Positions 5,724-15,124 are shown, counted from the stretch's first letter. The stretch is 32,195 nucleotides of DNA from a virus (IMGVR_UViG_3300044846_000973:1-32195); one strand, 5' to 3'. Numbers and translations: made by a program. Notes: generated by a model from the sequence alone, not told the origin.

Positions 5724-7482
5724 GATAGGCGCTAAGATTAGCGAATTCGATAAAAAATTTAATGAGGTAAATTCCAAACTTGACCAGTCAGGCAAAGAGT
5801 TTAGCAAATTTGAAAAAATCTCCTCAACTGCATTAACATCTTTAGGAGCTGCTTTTTCTGTTGGAGCAGTTTTAAGTTTTGGAAAGGCGATAATTGATAC
5901 GACCGCACAATTCCAAAAAATGGAAGCGGTTTTAACTAATACTTTAGGTAGTAGCTCAGCGGCCCAGGTTGCAATGAATCAAATTGTAGAATTTGCTTCA
6001 AAAACTCCTTTCCAGGTTGACGAATTAACCAACGCTTTTGTAAAATTAGCCAACCGAGGATTTACGCCAACAGTTAAAGAAATGACGGCCTTAGGTGATT
6101 TGGCCTCTTCAACTGGCAAATCTTTTGACCAATTAGCAGAAGCAACTTTGGACGCAATGACTGGAGAGTTTGAGCGTTTAAAAGAATTTGGCGTTAGGGC
6201 CAAAGCCGAAGGAGATAACGTCGCGTTTACTTTTAAAGGTGTAACTACTGAAGTAGAAAAAACAGACGTAGCTATACAAGAGTATTTAATTAGCCTTGGA
6301 GAGGCTGAAGGAGTTACAGGCTCAATGGCTGCAATTTCTGAGACCGTAGGCGGTAAAATATCCAATTTAGGAGACAACTTTACTCAATTACAATTAGCAA
6401 TTGGTAACTCTTCGAGTGGGTTGGTTTCAGGTGTTTTAGATTTGGCCAATAGTTTAACCAGCAAATTAGTAACCTCATTAACCGCAGTAAATACAGTTGC
6501 TCAGTATACTGGAGAAAATGGCTTTGTAACTTTTGGCAAGCAATTACTTTCTCTTTTAAATCCAGTTTATGCCAATAAATTAGAAGGACAGGCAATATTA
6601 ATTAAGGGAATTCAGAAAGCATCTGTTGAAGCTGCTGCTGGTGTTGAGACATTTAATGAAGTAAGCGACGAAACAAAGGCAGAGGAAAGAGCGAAGGCGT
6701 TTGAAGAATATTCCAAAGGATGGGACAAACTTAATAAAGTAATTTTGGCTGGTAATCCTGAAATGAATACCGCAAATTTTCTACTAGAAAGGCAAACTAA
6801 ACTCGCAAAAGAATTAGACGCAAGTTTTCTTGCTATGGCTGAATCAATTGCAAAGCCAATGCCCATTGGATTAGATTTAGATAAACTAGCGGAAAGTATA
6901 GTAATACAACCCGAGATTGCAGACATTGACGAATCCAAAAAAACTAATTTCTTATTAGCCTTAAAAGATTTTAACGCTGAAGCTTCAGCTATAATAACAA
7001 ATGGAGCGGTTAATGGATTAGGAGATATTGGCTTTGCCATTGGTGAGGCTTTAGCTACTGGAGGCGATGTTGTAAAGGCCGCTGGTAAGGCTCTTTTAGG
7101 AGGAGTTGCTACAATTGCCGAGGGATTGGGACAAGCGGCTATTAAAGTAGGTGTCGGAATGATTGCAATTAAATTAGCATTTAAAAACCCAGCCACGGCC
7201 ATTGCCGCTGGTGTTGCTTTGATTGCCTTAGCTGGTTTTATTAGAGCTAAGATTGGCGGAGGTGGAGGTGGAGGTATTACCTCAGGAATTGGAGGCGGTG
7301 GTGGTGGCGGTGGTTCGTCCGTTGGAACCTCAGGTGTTGGGGGCGGTGGCTCTTCTTTTACTGGTGGCGCTCAGGGAGGTTTATTTGAGCAAAACAGAGA
7401 TGTAAGTGGCGAGTTTGTGGTAAAAGGCAACGATTTGGTTTATGTTTTAGGACAAGCAAACAATAAGATAAATAAAGGCTAA
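5698..7482 (+). CDS. Tape measure protein
   Basis: The product has 594 residues. It opens with a coiled-coil region (EVEIGAKISEFDKKFNEVNSKLDQ), followed by the TMP-N-like domain with FQKMEAVLTNTLGSSSAAQ and FASKTPFQVDELTNAFVKLANRGFTP, which is diagnostic of phage tape measures. A hydrophobic region lies at about 450-515 (membrane-active segments). A glycine-run region then spans about 518-560, with long GGGG tracts. With about 0.15 nm of tail per residue the tail would be near 90 nm (rule of thumb). It is encoded directly after the chaperones, which bind it. Confidence 0.9.
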   Translation: MANPRIEVEIGAKISEFDKKFNEVNSKLDQSGKEFSKFEKISSTALTSLGAAFSVGAVLSFGKAIIDTTAQFQKMEAVLTNTLGSSSAAQVAMNQIVEFASKTPFQVDELTNAFVKLANRGFTPTVKEMTALGDLASSTGKSFDQLAEATLDAMTGEFERLKEFGVRAKAEGDNVAFTFKGVTTEVEKTDVAIQEYLISLGEAEGVTGSMAAISETVGGKISNLGDNFTQLQLAIGNSSSGLVSGVLDLANSLTSKLVTSLTAVNTVAQYTGENGFVTFGKQLLSLLNPVYANKLEGQAILIKGIQKASVEAAAGVETFNEVSDETKAEERAKAFEEYSKGWDKLNKVILAGNPEMNTANFLLERQTKLAKELDASFLAMAESIAKPMPIGLDLDKLAESIVIQPEIADIDESKKTNFLLALKDFNAEASAIITNGAVNGLGDIGFAIGEALATGGDVVKAAGKALLGGVATIAEGLGQAAIKVGVGMIAIKLAFKNPATAIAAGVALIALAGFIRAKIGGGGGGGITSGIGGGGGGGGSSVGTSGVGGGGSSFTGGAQGGLFEQNRDVSGEFVVKGNDLVYVLGQANNKINKG

Positions 7483-10400
7483 TGGCTAACGATTACAGAT
7501 TATTACTTGCAGTTCGAGAAGGTCTTGGAACGATTACCGTTAACGGCGTTGCTCCTTTAGAATTCTATACAGAAGGCGATTCGCTTACAATTGCAGTTGC
7601 GCCCGAGTCGGGTTATCATACGGCAATGTGGTATAGCTCTCCAGGCAATACTTTCTTGTCTTCTAGTTTGTCATTTAGCTACACGATGCCGAGTGAGGAT
7701 GTTAAAGCCTATGTTGTTTTAACAGGCCAAAACGCTCCTATAAATGATTACGGCATAAAATACGAGGGGGGGTATGCTACCAACTACGGAGGAAATGTTT
7801 GGAACTTGCAAATACTTAAAGCTGGCTATTCAGGAGCGGTTACTCCTTTACTAATTAACGATATTACCTACAATTGGGGAAATACAGGAAACGACCCATT
7901 AGAGACAATTATAGGCTCTTCGGTTGATTTTACAATTGCTGGGGAAACTGGAGATTTTAACGAGTTTCTTGTTGGTGGTAATAGGACTTGGAAAGTTGTT
8001 TTAAATCAAGTTAGCGCAAACAACGATATTACAGATTGGCAAGCCGCTTCGCCAAGCGCTGGATTTAGAGGAATGACTTTTGGAAATAATTTATTTGTTG
8101 CAGCATTTTCTTTAATATACTATTCTTCAGATGGAATTACATGGAATACTGTTCCAACTGGTTTAGGCATTTCATACGTTACTTTTGGAAATGGAATATT
8201 TGTTGGGGTTGGTTATGCAAATGTTTCAGGAGTTTTAACTGGTTTTGCGGCAAGTTCAAGTAATGGAATAAATTGGACTGCTAGAACTCCAGCAGCTAAT
8301 AACTGGTGGCAAGATGTAGAGTATGGCAATGGATTATTTGTTTCTGTTGCAAAAACTGGAGTAGGAAATAGAATAATGACCTCACCAGATGGAATTACAT
8401 GGACATCAAGAAGTAATGCATCAGATATACCTTTTACTGGAGTAGCTTATGGTAATGGAATTTGGGTTGCAGTTTCTGAACTTTTAATTGGGGGACTTGG
8501 TACTACTTATACCTCTTATGATGGATTAAATTGGGATGAACAAGCAACAACATTTGTTGCAAACGAAATTATTTTTGCAGATGGGAAATTTACAACTGGT
8601 AATTATTATTCAGTTAATGGATTAACTTGGATAAGCGTTACAATACCATTTACACCTCAATCATTAGCGTACGGAAACGGATATTTTGTTGCGGTTACAG
8701 ATTTTGGAACCAATAGAATAGCTTACTCTACAAACGCAATAAATTGGACTGCAATACCAGCTGCTTCAGTAGCAACCTTTGAAAGCATTGCATTTGGAAA
8801 TAATACCTTTGTAATTGGAGCAACAAGTGGCACAAGTAAAATTAATTACTTGCAATTTGAAGGCATACAATCTTTCTTTAGCGGCTACATAGCTCCCGAC
8901 TTTATTACATCGCCATATAAGAGTGGGCCTAAGCTTTTCTCATTTACCGCGGTTGATGGATTAAAAGGTTTTGATTCTATACGCTCAAATTTTACCTCTT
9001 GGCCTGACCCTAGAACACAAGCTTTGTCGGCAGTTGTTGGCGCTTTAAATCAATCTTTTGTTGAGCAAAGACCAGTCTTTATTGGTTGCGAAATCCACGA
9101 GGCTAGGATGGATTCAGACGAAAGCGTTTTCCGTCAATTTAACGTGCCACAAAACGCAATCTTTACCGATGGACTAGACGCTAAATTCAGCAACGGCGTA
9201 AGGATTGAGAATGAGCAACTTTACCTAAAGAACACAATCGAAAGAATGGTTAACCCTTTTCTTTGCCGCGTGTTTTTGTGGAAAAATCAATTTTACGTTG
9301 TCAGATTAACCGAGTTAGGCAAGTTATCTTATAAGATGTATGAATTTTTGCCCGACCTAAGTTTAACGGCAACAAGTACAATTGTTAACGGCGACGACTT
9401 AAACGCAGATATTAACTCTCCTGAAGAGACGGCTAGACGAGTATTTACAGAGTTTAACTCTTATTTAAATCTTGGAGTATTAGACCCTAATAGTCAAGGC
9501 GGAATATTTGATGCTAAGTTTGCGATTGAGGAGTGGAATTTAAACGGAGTAGGCTCGACTTATGACGGCATTTATCAATTAAAGCTTTGGGATTATCACG
9601 AGGCAATCCCGACTAACCAGCCAGCAAGTGTGCCAAGTGGAAATACTGCCTTAGTGCAATACGTTTCAGGTGGTGGCGAATATGTGCAAATATGGACAAC
9701 AACCACAACCGATGGAATAGACGACCCTAACTTGTCTTGGATTTCAGCAAGCACAAACACTACTGGAGGAGCAATTACAATTGCAGAGGAGACCGCTAAT
9801 ACTATTTCTTTGACCTTTCAATACATGGTAGAAAGAGTAAGCACGAGTTACGCGGTTACTCCTGGCGCTCATGCCATTGGACTAATGATTAAGATTGGCA
9901 ACCAATACTTGTCAAGAAGCGGAGCAACAACCTTTGCTTGGACTGGCACAAGTACGGTCATGGAGTTCGCAGTTACGGCTGGCTCTGTTTGGAATAGCAT
10001 TGCAATAAACAATGTTTTAGTCCCAGTTGACGGTGAGGTTGAAATTCGATTGCATCAATTAATCTGTAACGGCGGAACGGCTAACAGATACGTTGTAAGG
10101 TATGAAAATCTTTCGCTAAAGATTGAGAAAACAGATGGCTTATCTTTGTCAAAGTTAGGAGTTAAAGCGGTTACTGGCTCACCTTATGCCAACGTGCATC
10201 CCGACTACAATACATACATTGGCGACGCAATAACGAGCAACTCAGTTTCAGCAATTCGATTGCTAGATTTTGACAATGCAGTTTCTACGGATTGGACTAG
10301 AGATGGAGTTGAAGAGTTACCTTTGCTAGATATTATCGTGCAAGAATTAGCTAACTTGAAAGGCCGAACGAATTACAGAGTTTTAGCAACGATTGAGCGA

Positions 10401-10532
10401 AGACCAATCGACCCTTTTAGAAGTTTCTTGTTTAACGGACGATATTGGGCGCTAATGAGTTACGAACTTGATTGCAGAAAAGGAACGGCGAGAATTGAGC
10501 TTTACGATTTAGGAATAGAACCAACGACATAA
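7482..10532 (+). CDS. Distal tail / baseplate protein with inserted repeat (propeller-like) domain
   Basis: The product has 1016 residues. Residues about 1-180 and 465-1016 look like a distal tail or baseplate protein (for example EFLVGGNRTWKVVL, then FSGYIAPDFITSPYK...FTAVDGLKGFDSI, then a long central and C-terminal beta region). Between them, about residues 185-465 hold six or so repeats of the form FGNGxFVAV...SSDGITW, like the blades of BNR/sialidase-type or related beta-propellers. The DNA for this insert (about 8040-8870) is visibly more AT-rich than its flanks. It probably contributes to receptor or glycan binding. The start overlaps the tape measure stop (TAATG), and the next gene begins right after its stop. 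Confidence 0.75.
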   Translation: MANDYRLLLAVREGLGTITVNGVAPLEFYTEGDSLTIAVAPESGYHTAMWYSSPGNTFLSSSLSFSYTMPSEDVKAYVVLTGQNAPINDYGIKYEGGYATNYGGNVWNLQILKAGYSGAVTPLLINDITYNWGNTGNDPLETIIGSSVDFTIAGETGDFNEFLVGGNRTWKVVLNQVSANNDITDWQAASPSAGFRGMTFGNNLFVAAFSLIYYSSDGITWNTVPTGLGISYVTFGNGIFVGVGYANVSGVLTGFAASSSNGINWTARTPAANNWWQDVEYGNGLFVSVAKTGVGNRIMTSPDGITWTSRSNASDIPFTGVAYGNGIWVAVSELLIGGLGTTYTSYDGLNWDEQATTFVANEIIFADGKFTTGNYYSVNGLTWISVTIPFTPQSLAYGNGYFVAVTDFGTNRIAYSTNAINWTAIPAASVATFESIAFGNNTFVIGATSGTSKINYLQFEGIQSFFSGYIAPDFITSPYKSGPKLFSFTAVDGLKGFDSIRSNFTSWPDPRTQALSAVVGALNQSFVEQRPVFIGCEIHEARMDSDESVFRQFNVPQNAIFTDGLDAKFSNGVRIENEQLYLKNTIERMVNPFLCRVFLWKNQFYVVRLTELGKLSYKMYEFLPDLSLTATSTIVNGDDLNADINSPEETARRVFTEFNSYLNLGVLDPNSQGGIFDAKFAIEEWNLNGVGSTYDGIYQLKLWDYHEAIPTNQPASVPSGNTALVQYVSGGGEYVQIWTTTTTDGIDDPNLSWISASTNTTGGAITIAEETANTISLTFQYMVERVSTSYAVTPGAHAIGLMIKIGNQYLSRSGATTFAWTGTSTVMEFAVTAGSVWNSIAINNVLVPVDGEVEIRLHQLICNGGTANRYVVRYENLSLKIEKTDGLSLSKLGVKAVTGSPYANVHPDYNTYIGDAITSNSVSAIRLLDFDNAVSTDWTRDGVEELPLLDIIVQELANLKGRTNYRVLATIERRPIDPFRSFLFNGRYWALMSYELDCRKGTARIELYDLGIEPTT

Positions 10533-13100
10533 ATGGAAGACGTAAATATTAGCAAATTTAGAGCGCAAGTTGTTAGAGCTGGCTCAACTCCAGCCTCTCC
10601 TGGCTTTGTTGTTTCCGAGGGACAAAATCCAGTCGACCCAAGTGGAAGCGGTCAGAATCATTTGCCCGTAACAATTGCAACGGCCTCAACTGGTTTGTCG
10701 ATTACGGAAAGCCAAGTTTTAGGTGGAGCTGGTACAGTTGGGCAATACATTCGAGGAGATGGCTCTTTGGCTGACTTTCCAGCAACTACGGGCGGCGGTT
10801 CGTCTGTAAGCTACTATTTGAATGGTTCGGTTAGTCAAGGTACAATCGGAGGAGTTGCTTATAAGGAACTTAACAAAACGCCAATATTTGGCGCTGGAAC
10901 TGACATAAGCATAAACGCAGATGGATATATTGCCTCATTTATTACAGATGCTGGCGACCCTAATAAACTACTTATCCCAGCTGGAAACTGGAACTTAGAA
11001 ACCTATTTTAGCGCATCAAGTAGTGGAGGCTCGCCGTCTTTTTATGTCGAGCTTTACAAGTACAATGGCACAACCTTTACTTTAATTGCAACAAGTAGCT
11101 CAGCGCCTGAATTAATCGCTTTTGGAACTAACTTAAACCCATATTTTAGCACGTTAGCAGTTCCCGAGACAGTCTTGGCTTTAACAGATAGGTTGGCACT
11201 AAGATACTACGTTACGCATTCAGGTCGTACAATCACTTTACATACTGAAAACAACCATTTATGCCAAGTTATAACCACGTTTACAACTGGCTTGACTGCA
11301 TTAAACGGACTTACTAGCCAAGTGCAATATTTAACGGTTGGGACTAGCGGAACAGACTTTGCAATTTCTAGCGCAACGGATACCCATACGTTTAATTTAC
11401 CAACGGCAAGCGCAACAAATAGAGGCGCTTTAAGCTCGGCGGATTGGACGACGTTTAACAATAAAACTTCCAACCTTGGAACGGTTACCTCTGTCGGCTT
11501 ATCCTCGGCGACTAGCGGCGTTACTATTGGCTCAACTCCGATAACAACAAGCGGAACTATTACCTTGGCAATTGCAACGGCCAGCGGCTCGCAAAATGGC
11601 TTGTTATCAAGTACGGATTGGACAACCTTTAACTCTAAGCAAAACGCTTTGACTAACCCAGTCACGGGAACAGGGACAAGCGGCCAAGTTGCTTACTTTA
11701 CAGGAACGTCGGCAATTAGCAGCGAGTCCAATTTAGTTTGGGATGCAACAAATAATAGGTTAGGTATTAATACAACACCAGCCTATTCTCTTGATGTTAA
11801 CGGAACAGGACAGTTTGGCAACACGTCAAACAATACAAATGCTATTCAATTTTTAGATGCTAACTCTTCAAAAACACATATAGGAAGTGCATTTGGAGCT
11901 ACCTTTATTCAAAATAACAATTTTTATAATGGAAGCGCTTATGTTTTTGATGATAATACAATAGGTTCAGCAAATGTAACTTTATCTGCTGGGACAATTA
12001 ATTTTCAAACAGGATTGGCAAATGTTAATCCTAGTACAAAATTAACAATGTTTTCAGATGGAAAATTATTAATTCAATCGGGAGGCACATTTACAAACAA
12101 CGGAGCAAGGTTGCAAGTTACTGGAACGGCTACAATTAACGGGGCCTCTAATACTACTACATTTAATGTCCAAGGTTCTGGTGCTAACGGTATATTGTTA
12201 GACGAAAATTCAGCTGACGCAACGTCAAGTACAAGAATATTCTTTAAAATGAATACTCAGACCTATGCTATGTTAGCAGATACAAATGGCTTAAATTTTA
12301 TGACAGGTGCTAGCGCTGGTTCTACATCTGGAACGCCAAGGGTAACCCTAACCTCAGGCGGCAACGTTGGAATTGGGGGTACTTCTCAAAACGTAGCTGC
12401 ATTAACTCCAAAATTTCAAGTGCTTAGTAATGTTTCAGGAGAAAGAAATAATGCTTTAGTTTATTTTGCAAACGATGGAAATTCATCTATTTTAAGTTTT
12501 GCAAAATCACGAAGTGCAACAATAGGCACTATAACATATCCTTTAAATTCAGATTTTTTAGGTAGAATTTTCTTTACTGGTGCAAATGAAGCTACAAGTA
12601 GATTTGATGTCAATGGAGATATATCTATGGTTTGCGGTTCAACATGGAGTGCCTCAAATCGTGAAACAAAGCTAGAAATTACTGGAACTCCTAATGGTGC
12701 AACTGGAAGACAAACAAATTTAATATTAGCAGGTAATGGAGACTTAACTATAACTGGAAGCAATGCAACTAAAGCGTCAGGGACTGCATGGATTAATCCT
12801 TCTGATTTAAGACTAAAAACTAATATCAGACCATACAATAAAGGGCTTGCAGAAGTTTTAAAAATTCAGCCTAAACTATGGAATTTTAATCAAGATTCAG
12901 GATTTGACCAAACTAAAGACCACTTGTCTGTAATTGCTCAAGAGATACAGGATTTTATGCCTGAAATGATATCTACTTATAAAGGTAAGTTAAACGGAAA
13001 AGAAACTGAATTATTAAGTATTGATTCAAGTGATATGACTTGGCTATTAGTAAAAGCAATACAAGAATTAAAACAAGAAATTGACACTTTAAAAAATTAA
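10533..13100 (+). CDS. Tail fibre with C-terminal S74 intramolecular chaperone
   Basis: The product has 855 residues. A short N-terminal attachment part is followed by Ser/Thr/Gly-rich fibre repeats (SxxDWTTFNxK, VTSVGLSSATSGV, TSGTITLAIATASG) and a long beta-fibre region. The C terminus carries the peptidase S74 / intramolecular chaperone domain: NPSDLRLKTNI puts the catalytic dyad at S757 and K762 (five apart, as in endosialidase-type chaperones), followed by LSVIAQEIQDFMPEM and MTWLLVKAIQELKQEI. The chaperone trimerises the fibre and cuts itself off near S757, releasing about 99 residues. DNA from about 11,870 onward is more AT-rich than the start of the gene, suggesting module exchange. 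Likely the host-range protein. Confidence 0.88.
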   Translation: MEDVNISKFRAQVVRAGSTPASPGFVVSEGQNPVDPSGSGQNHLPVTIATASTGLSITESQVLGGAGTVGQYIRGDGSLADFPATTGGGSSVSYYLNGSVSQGTIGGVAYKELNKTPIFGAGTDISINADGYIASFITDAGDPNKLLIPAGNWNLETYFSASSSGGSPSFYVELYKYNGTTFTLIATSSSAPELIAFGTNLNPYFSTLAVPETVLALTDRLALRYYVTHSGRTITLHTENNHLCQVITTFTTGLTALNGLTSQVQYLTVGTSGTDFAISSATDTHTFNLPTASATNRGALSSADWTTFNNKTSNLGTVTSVGLSSATSGVTIGSTPITTSGTITLAIATASGSQNGLLSSTDWTTFNSKQNALTNPVTGTGTSGQVAYFTGTSAISSESNLVWDATNNRLGINTTPAYSLDVNGTGQFGNTSNNTNAIQFLDANSSKTHIGSAFGATFIQNNNFYNGSAYVFDDNTIGSANVTLSAGTINFQTGLANVNPSTKLTMFSDGKLLIQSGGTFTNNGARLQVTGTATINGASNTTTFNVQGSGANGILLDENSADATSSTRIFFKMNTQTYAMLADTNGLNFMTGASAGSTSGTPRVTLTSGGNVGIGGTSQNVAALTPKFQVLSNVSGERNNALVYFANDGNSSILSFAKSRSATIGTITYPLNSDFLGRIFFTGANEATSRFDVNGDISMVCGSTWSASNRETKLEITGTPNGATGRQTNLILAGNGDLTITGSNATKASGTAWINPSDLRLKTNIRPYNKGLAEVLKIQPKLWNFNQDSGFDQTKDHLSVIAQEIQDFMPEMISTYKGKLNGKETELLSIDSSDMTWLLVKAIQELKQEIDTLKN

Positions 13101-13104
13101 TACA

Positions 13105-13389
13105 ATGAAAAAAATTGAACCAGTAACTATTTGGAAAAACGGCGAAAGCCAAAAGGCTAACCTTTTAAACGCCTACATTATTAACGACAATTTGCAATCG
13201 TCTTGCTCTTTTTACTATTCTCTAAATGCTGGAGGTGAAGGAACGGAGTCAATGCCTTTGGTAATTGGCCAAACACTTGCCGAGGGTAACATAACAATGG
13301 ATGGAGAAAATTATTTGGCTTGGGACGGCGACAACGATTATGCCTTTACGTATATTGCCGAAAAATTAAACTTAACACTTATAGCATGA
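13105..13389 (+). CDS. Hypothetical tail-associated protein
   Basis: The product has 94 residues, starting KKIEPVTIWKNGESQKANLL and rich in beta-type sequence with a WDGDNDYAFTYIAEKL ending. I do not recognise a named domain. It begins 4 nt after the fibre stop and overlaps the next gene by 4 nt (ATGA at 13386-13389), so it belongs to the tail operon. A role with the fibre is possible from position only. Confidence 0.7.
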   Translation: MKKIEPVTIWKNGESQKANLLNAYIINDNLQSSCSFYYSLNAGGEGTESMPLVIGQTLAEGNITMDGENYLAWDGDNDYAFTYIAEKLNLTLIA

Positions 13390-13673
13390 TTGTAAACCTT
13401 GCAATTGCCTTAACAGACATCGAAGGCAACAAAATCACAAGCGAAAACGGCGAGTTTATGTTTCTTTCTAAAATGGTCGGAAACGCTTTATTTTCTGCCG
13501 AAGAAAAAGACGACCCGATAAGACTTTACGAGCTGGCAAAGAAAATTTACTATTCTGAGGGCGACATTGAGCTAAGCAAATCGGACGCAGATTTAGTAAA
13601 GGAAAAGGTCAAGGCCAAAGGCTTTACTGTGCTTGTTTTAGGGCCGCTTTACGAGGCTTTAAAGGAAAAGTAA
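13386..13673 (+). CDS. Hypothetical tail-operon protein
   Basis: The product has 95 residues: MIVNLAIALTDIEGNKI followed by a charged helical region (EEKDDPIRLYELAKKIYYSEGDIELSKSDADLVKEKVKAKG). The arrangement recalls small phage proteins of unknown role encoded after fibres. The ATG at 13386 was chosen because it makes an ATGA overlap with the upstream stop; an in-frame upstream start at 13320 would lie inside the previous gene. It is the last gene before a strong terminator. Confidence 0.7.
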   Translation: MIVNLAIALTDIEGNKITSENGEFMFLSKMVGNALFSAEEKDDPIRLYELAKKIYYSEGDIELSKSDADLVKEKVKAKGFTVLVLGPLYEALKEK

Positions 13674-13699
13674 TGGTAATGCATCACCGACAATTTAGA

Positions 13700-13721
13700 G
13701 GGCTAGAAATAGCCCTTTTTT
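13700..13721 (+). terminator. Rho-independent terminator at end of tail operon
   Basis: GGGCTA (13700-13705), a GAAA loop and TAGCCC (13710-13715) form a stable 6-bp stem-loop followed by six T residues. It lies 26 nt after the stop of the gene at 13386 and separates tail and lysis transcription. Confidence 0.88.
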
Positions 13722-13739
13722 ATTTGCTTTAAAATGACT

Positions 13740-13747
13740 TATTTTTG
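13740..13747 (+). promoter_or_regulatory. Probable promoter -7 box for lysis genes
   Basis: TATTTTTG matches the Bacteroidota -7 consensus TAnnTTTG and lies 22 nt before the ATG at 13770, just after the tail terminator. The -33 region is poor (TTA at the 17-bp position; TTTG only 13 bp away), so the call rests on the -7 box and the context. Confidence 0.55.
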
Positions 13748-13769
13748 ATAAACGATTTAATTAAATGTA

Positions 13770-13979
13770 ATGCACCACATCCCTCCATTTGAACAAGTTT
13801 TAGGCCTCGGAATCATAGGAACGCTTGCCTCGATTATTGACATGAACGAATCCCTACGATTTCTAATTTTGGTCTTTATGTTTCTTGGCATAGTTATCAA
13901 GACTTGGGAACAAGTAAAGAAAAGCGAGTTTTTCTTGGAGGACATGAAAGGGATTTGGCGCAAAATATTTAAAAAGTAA
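13770..13979 (+). CDS. Small membrane protein, holin candidate
   Basis: The product has 69 residues. Two hydrophobic stretches (about 9-24 LGLGIIGTLASIID and 30-47 FLILVFMFLGIVIKTW) suggest two membrane spans, followed by a charged C-terminal tail (KKSEFFLEDMKGIWRKIFKK). Size and topology fit a class II-type holin, and an endolysin gene follows within the same cluster. Holins have little conserved sequence, so this is a context-based call. The stop overlaps the next ATG (TAATG). Confidence 0.55.
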   Translation: MHHIPPFEQVLGLGIIGTLASIIDMNESLRFLILVFMFLGIVIKTWEQVKKSEFFLEDMKGIWRKIFKK

Positions 13980-14101
13980 TGGCAAAGGCAGTACAAGCAA
14001 ACAAGCCAAATTCATTCGGCAAGCGTCGGAACGGAAAAGCTAAAAAAGCATATTCTAAAAATGAGCAAAAGCCAAAAAGATATCGTGGACAAGGACGCTG
14101 A
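13979..14101 (+). CDS. Very basic 40-residue protein
   Basis: The product has 40 residues, about a third of them Lys or Arg (NSFGKRRNGKAKKAYSK, then KPKRYRGQGR). There is no recognisable domain; it could bind nucleic acid or act at the membrane. It starts on the stop of the holin candidate (TAATG) and overlaps the next gene in another frame by 41 nt. The clean overlap junction supports it as a real gene. Confidence 0.6.
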   Translation: MAKAVQANKPNSFGKRRNGKAKKAYSKNEQKPKRYRGQGR

Positions 14102-14243
14102 AAAATCAAAATACATCCGCCTAGGAATTTGGGCGGTTTTTTTAATTGTAGTCGGCGGAGTTGCTGCCTACTTTCTACCAGAGCATTCGGTTGGGTCTTT
14201 CTTTGACCTACTTAAAACAATTGTAACCTCTTTAATCCTATAA
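14061..14243 (+). CDS. Small membrane protein, second holin-like candidate
   Basis: The product has 60 residues. A charged start (SKSQKDIVDKDAEKSKY) precedes a strong membrane span at about 21-39 (LGIWAVFLIVVGGVAAYFL), and a second weaker hydrophobic stretch lies at the end (FFDLLKTIVTSLIL). It could be a holin, antiholin or pinholin partner of the protein at 13770. Its stop overlaps the phosphoesterase start (TAATGG). Confidence 0.6.
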   Translation: MSKSQKDIVDKDAEKSKYIRLGIWAVFLIVVGGVAAYFLPEHSVGSFFDLLKTIVTSLIL

Positions 14244-15124
14244 TGGAAATAAAAAGAATTTCGAGGAATTTGCACCAAATCAACCTCGACCAAAAAGAGT
14301 CCAAAATTGCTTTATTGTCGGACATCCATTGGGACAATCCTAAATGCGACCGAGAGAAATTAAAGCGGCATTTGGATTACTGCAAAGAGAAAGAAATGCC
14401 AATATTTATAAACGGCGATTTCTTTTGCCTCATGATGGGGAAATATGACCCTAGACGAAGCAAAAAGGATATTTTACCCGAACATAATAAGGCAAATTAT
14501 ATAGACGCGGTAATTGAGGACGCCGTAGATTGGTGGACACCTTACGCCCATTTAATTACGGTTATTGGTTACGGCAATCACGAGACAGGAATTATAAAGC
14601 ATTTAGAAACAGACCCATTGCAACGCTTTGTTGATTTGCTAAATTACACGAATAAGACTAGCGTATATACTGGCGGTTATGGTGGTTGGCTAGTCATTAA
14701 AAAGCAAGTTGAAACCAACACTTTCATGACAAAAAATTTAAAGTATTTTCATGGAAGCGGAGGCGGTGGTGTTGTTACAAAGGGAGCGATTAACTTGACA
14801 AGAGCGTTAGAAATGTATGAGAATATGGATGTATTTGTAATGGGCCACATACACGAAAATTCAAGTCGTAACGATGCTAGGGACACAATCCAATACAACC
14901 CAGGTAAGCATTACCACGAGCTATTGCAAAAACAAATTCATCTTGCAATAACTGGAGCCTACAAAGAGGAATATGAGGACGGATTTGGTGGATGGCATAT
15001 TGAACGCGGCGCCCCAATAAAGCCGACAGGAGGCCGCATTTTAACCTTAGAGGGTCGACGAATTAGGTCGAAGGATAATGACTCTTGGGAATTGTTAGTT
15101 GATTCTTGTAAATTTCCGTTATGA
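14243..15124 (+). CDS. Calcineurin-like metallophosphoesterase
   Basis: The product has 293 residues. The signature metal ligands occur in order: SDIHW (D27, H29), NGDFF (G58-D59), GYGNHETG (N112-H113-E114) and VMGHIHENSS (H202 and H204). This is the two-metal phosphoesterase core used by exonucleases, nucleotidases and phosphodiesterases. Which substrate it uses cannot be told. The gene lies between holin candidates and the endolysin with a 4-nt overlap to the latter, an unusual setting; similar proteins of Bacteroidota phages are annotated only as phosphoesterases, to my knowledge. Confidence 0.85.
   Translation: MEIKRISRNLHQINLDQKESKIALLSDIHWDNPKCDREKLKRHLDYCKEKEMPIFINGDFFCLMMGKYDPRRSKKDILPEHNKANYIDAVIEDAVDWWTPYAHLITVIGYGNHETGIIKHLETDPLQRFVDLLNYTNKTSVYTGGYGGWLVIKKQVETNTFMTKNLKYFHGSGGGGVVTKGAINLTRALEMYENMDVFVMGHIHENSSRNDARDTIQYNPGKHYHELLQKQIHLAITGAYKEEYEDGFGGWHIERGAPIKPTGGRILTLEGRRIRSKDNDSWELLVDSCKFPL

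Noticed and set aside
6612-7202. 196-codon open frame on the - strand inside the tape measure gene
   Set aside because: It mirrors the Ala/Gly/Ser-rich codons of the tape measure protein, has a low-complexity hydrophobic product and no initiation context. It shows that long chance frames exist here.
11207-11665. 152-codon - strand frame inside the fibre gene
   Set aside because: Val/Pro/Leu-rich antisense of Thr/Ser-rich fibre repeats; no gene-like features.
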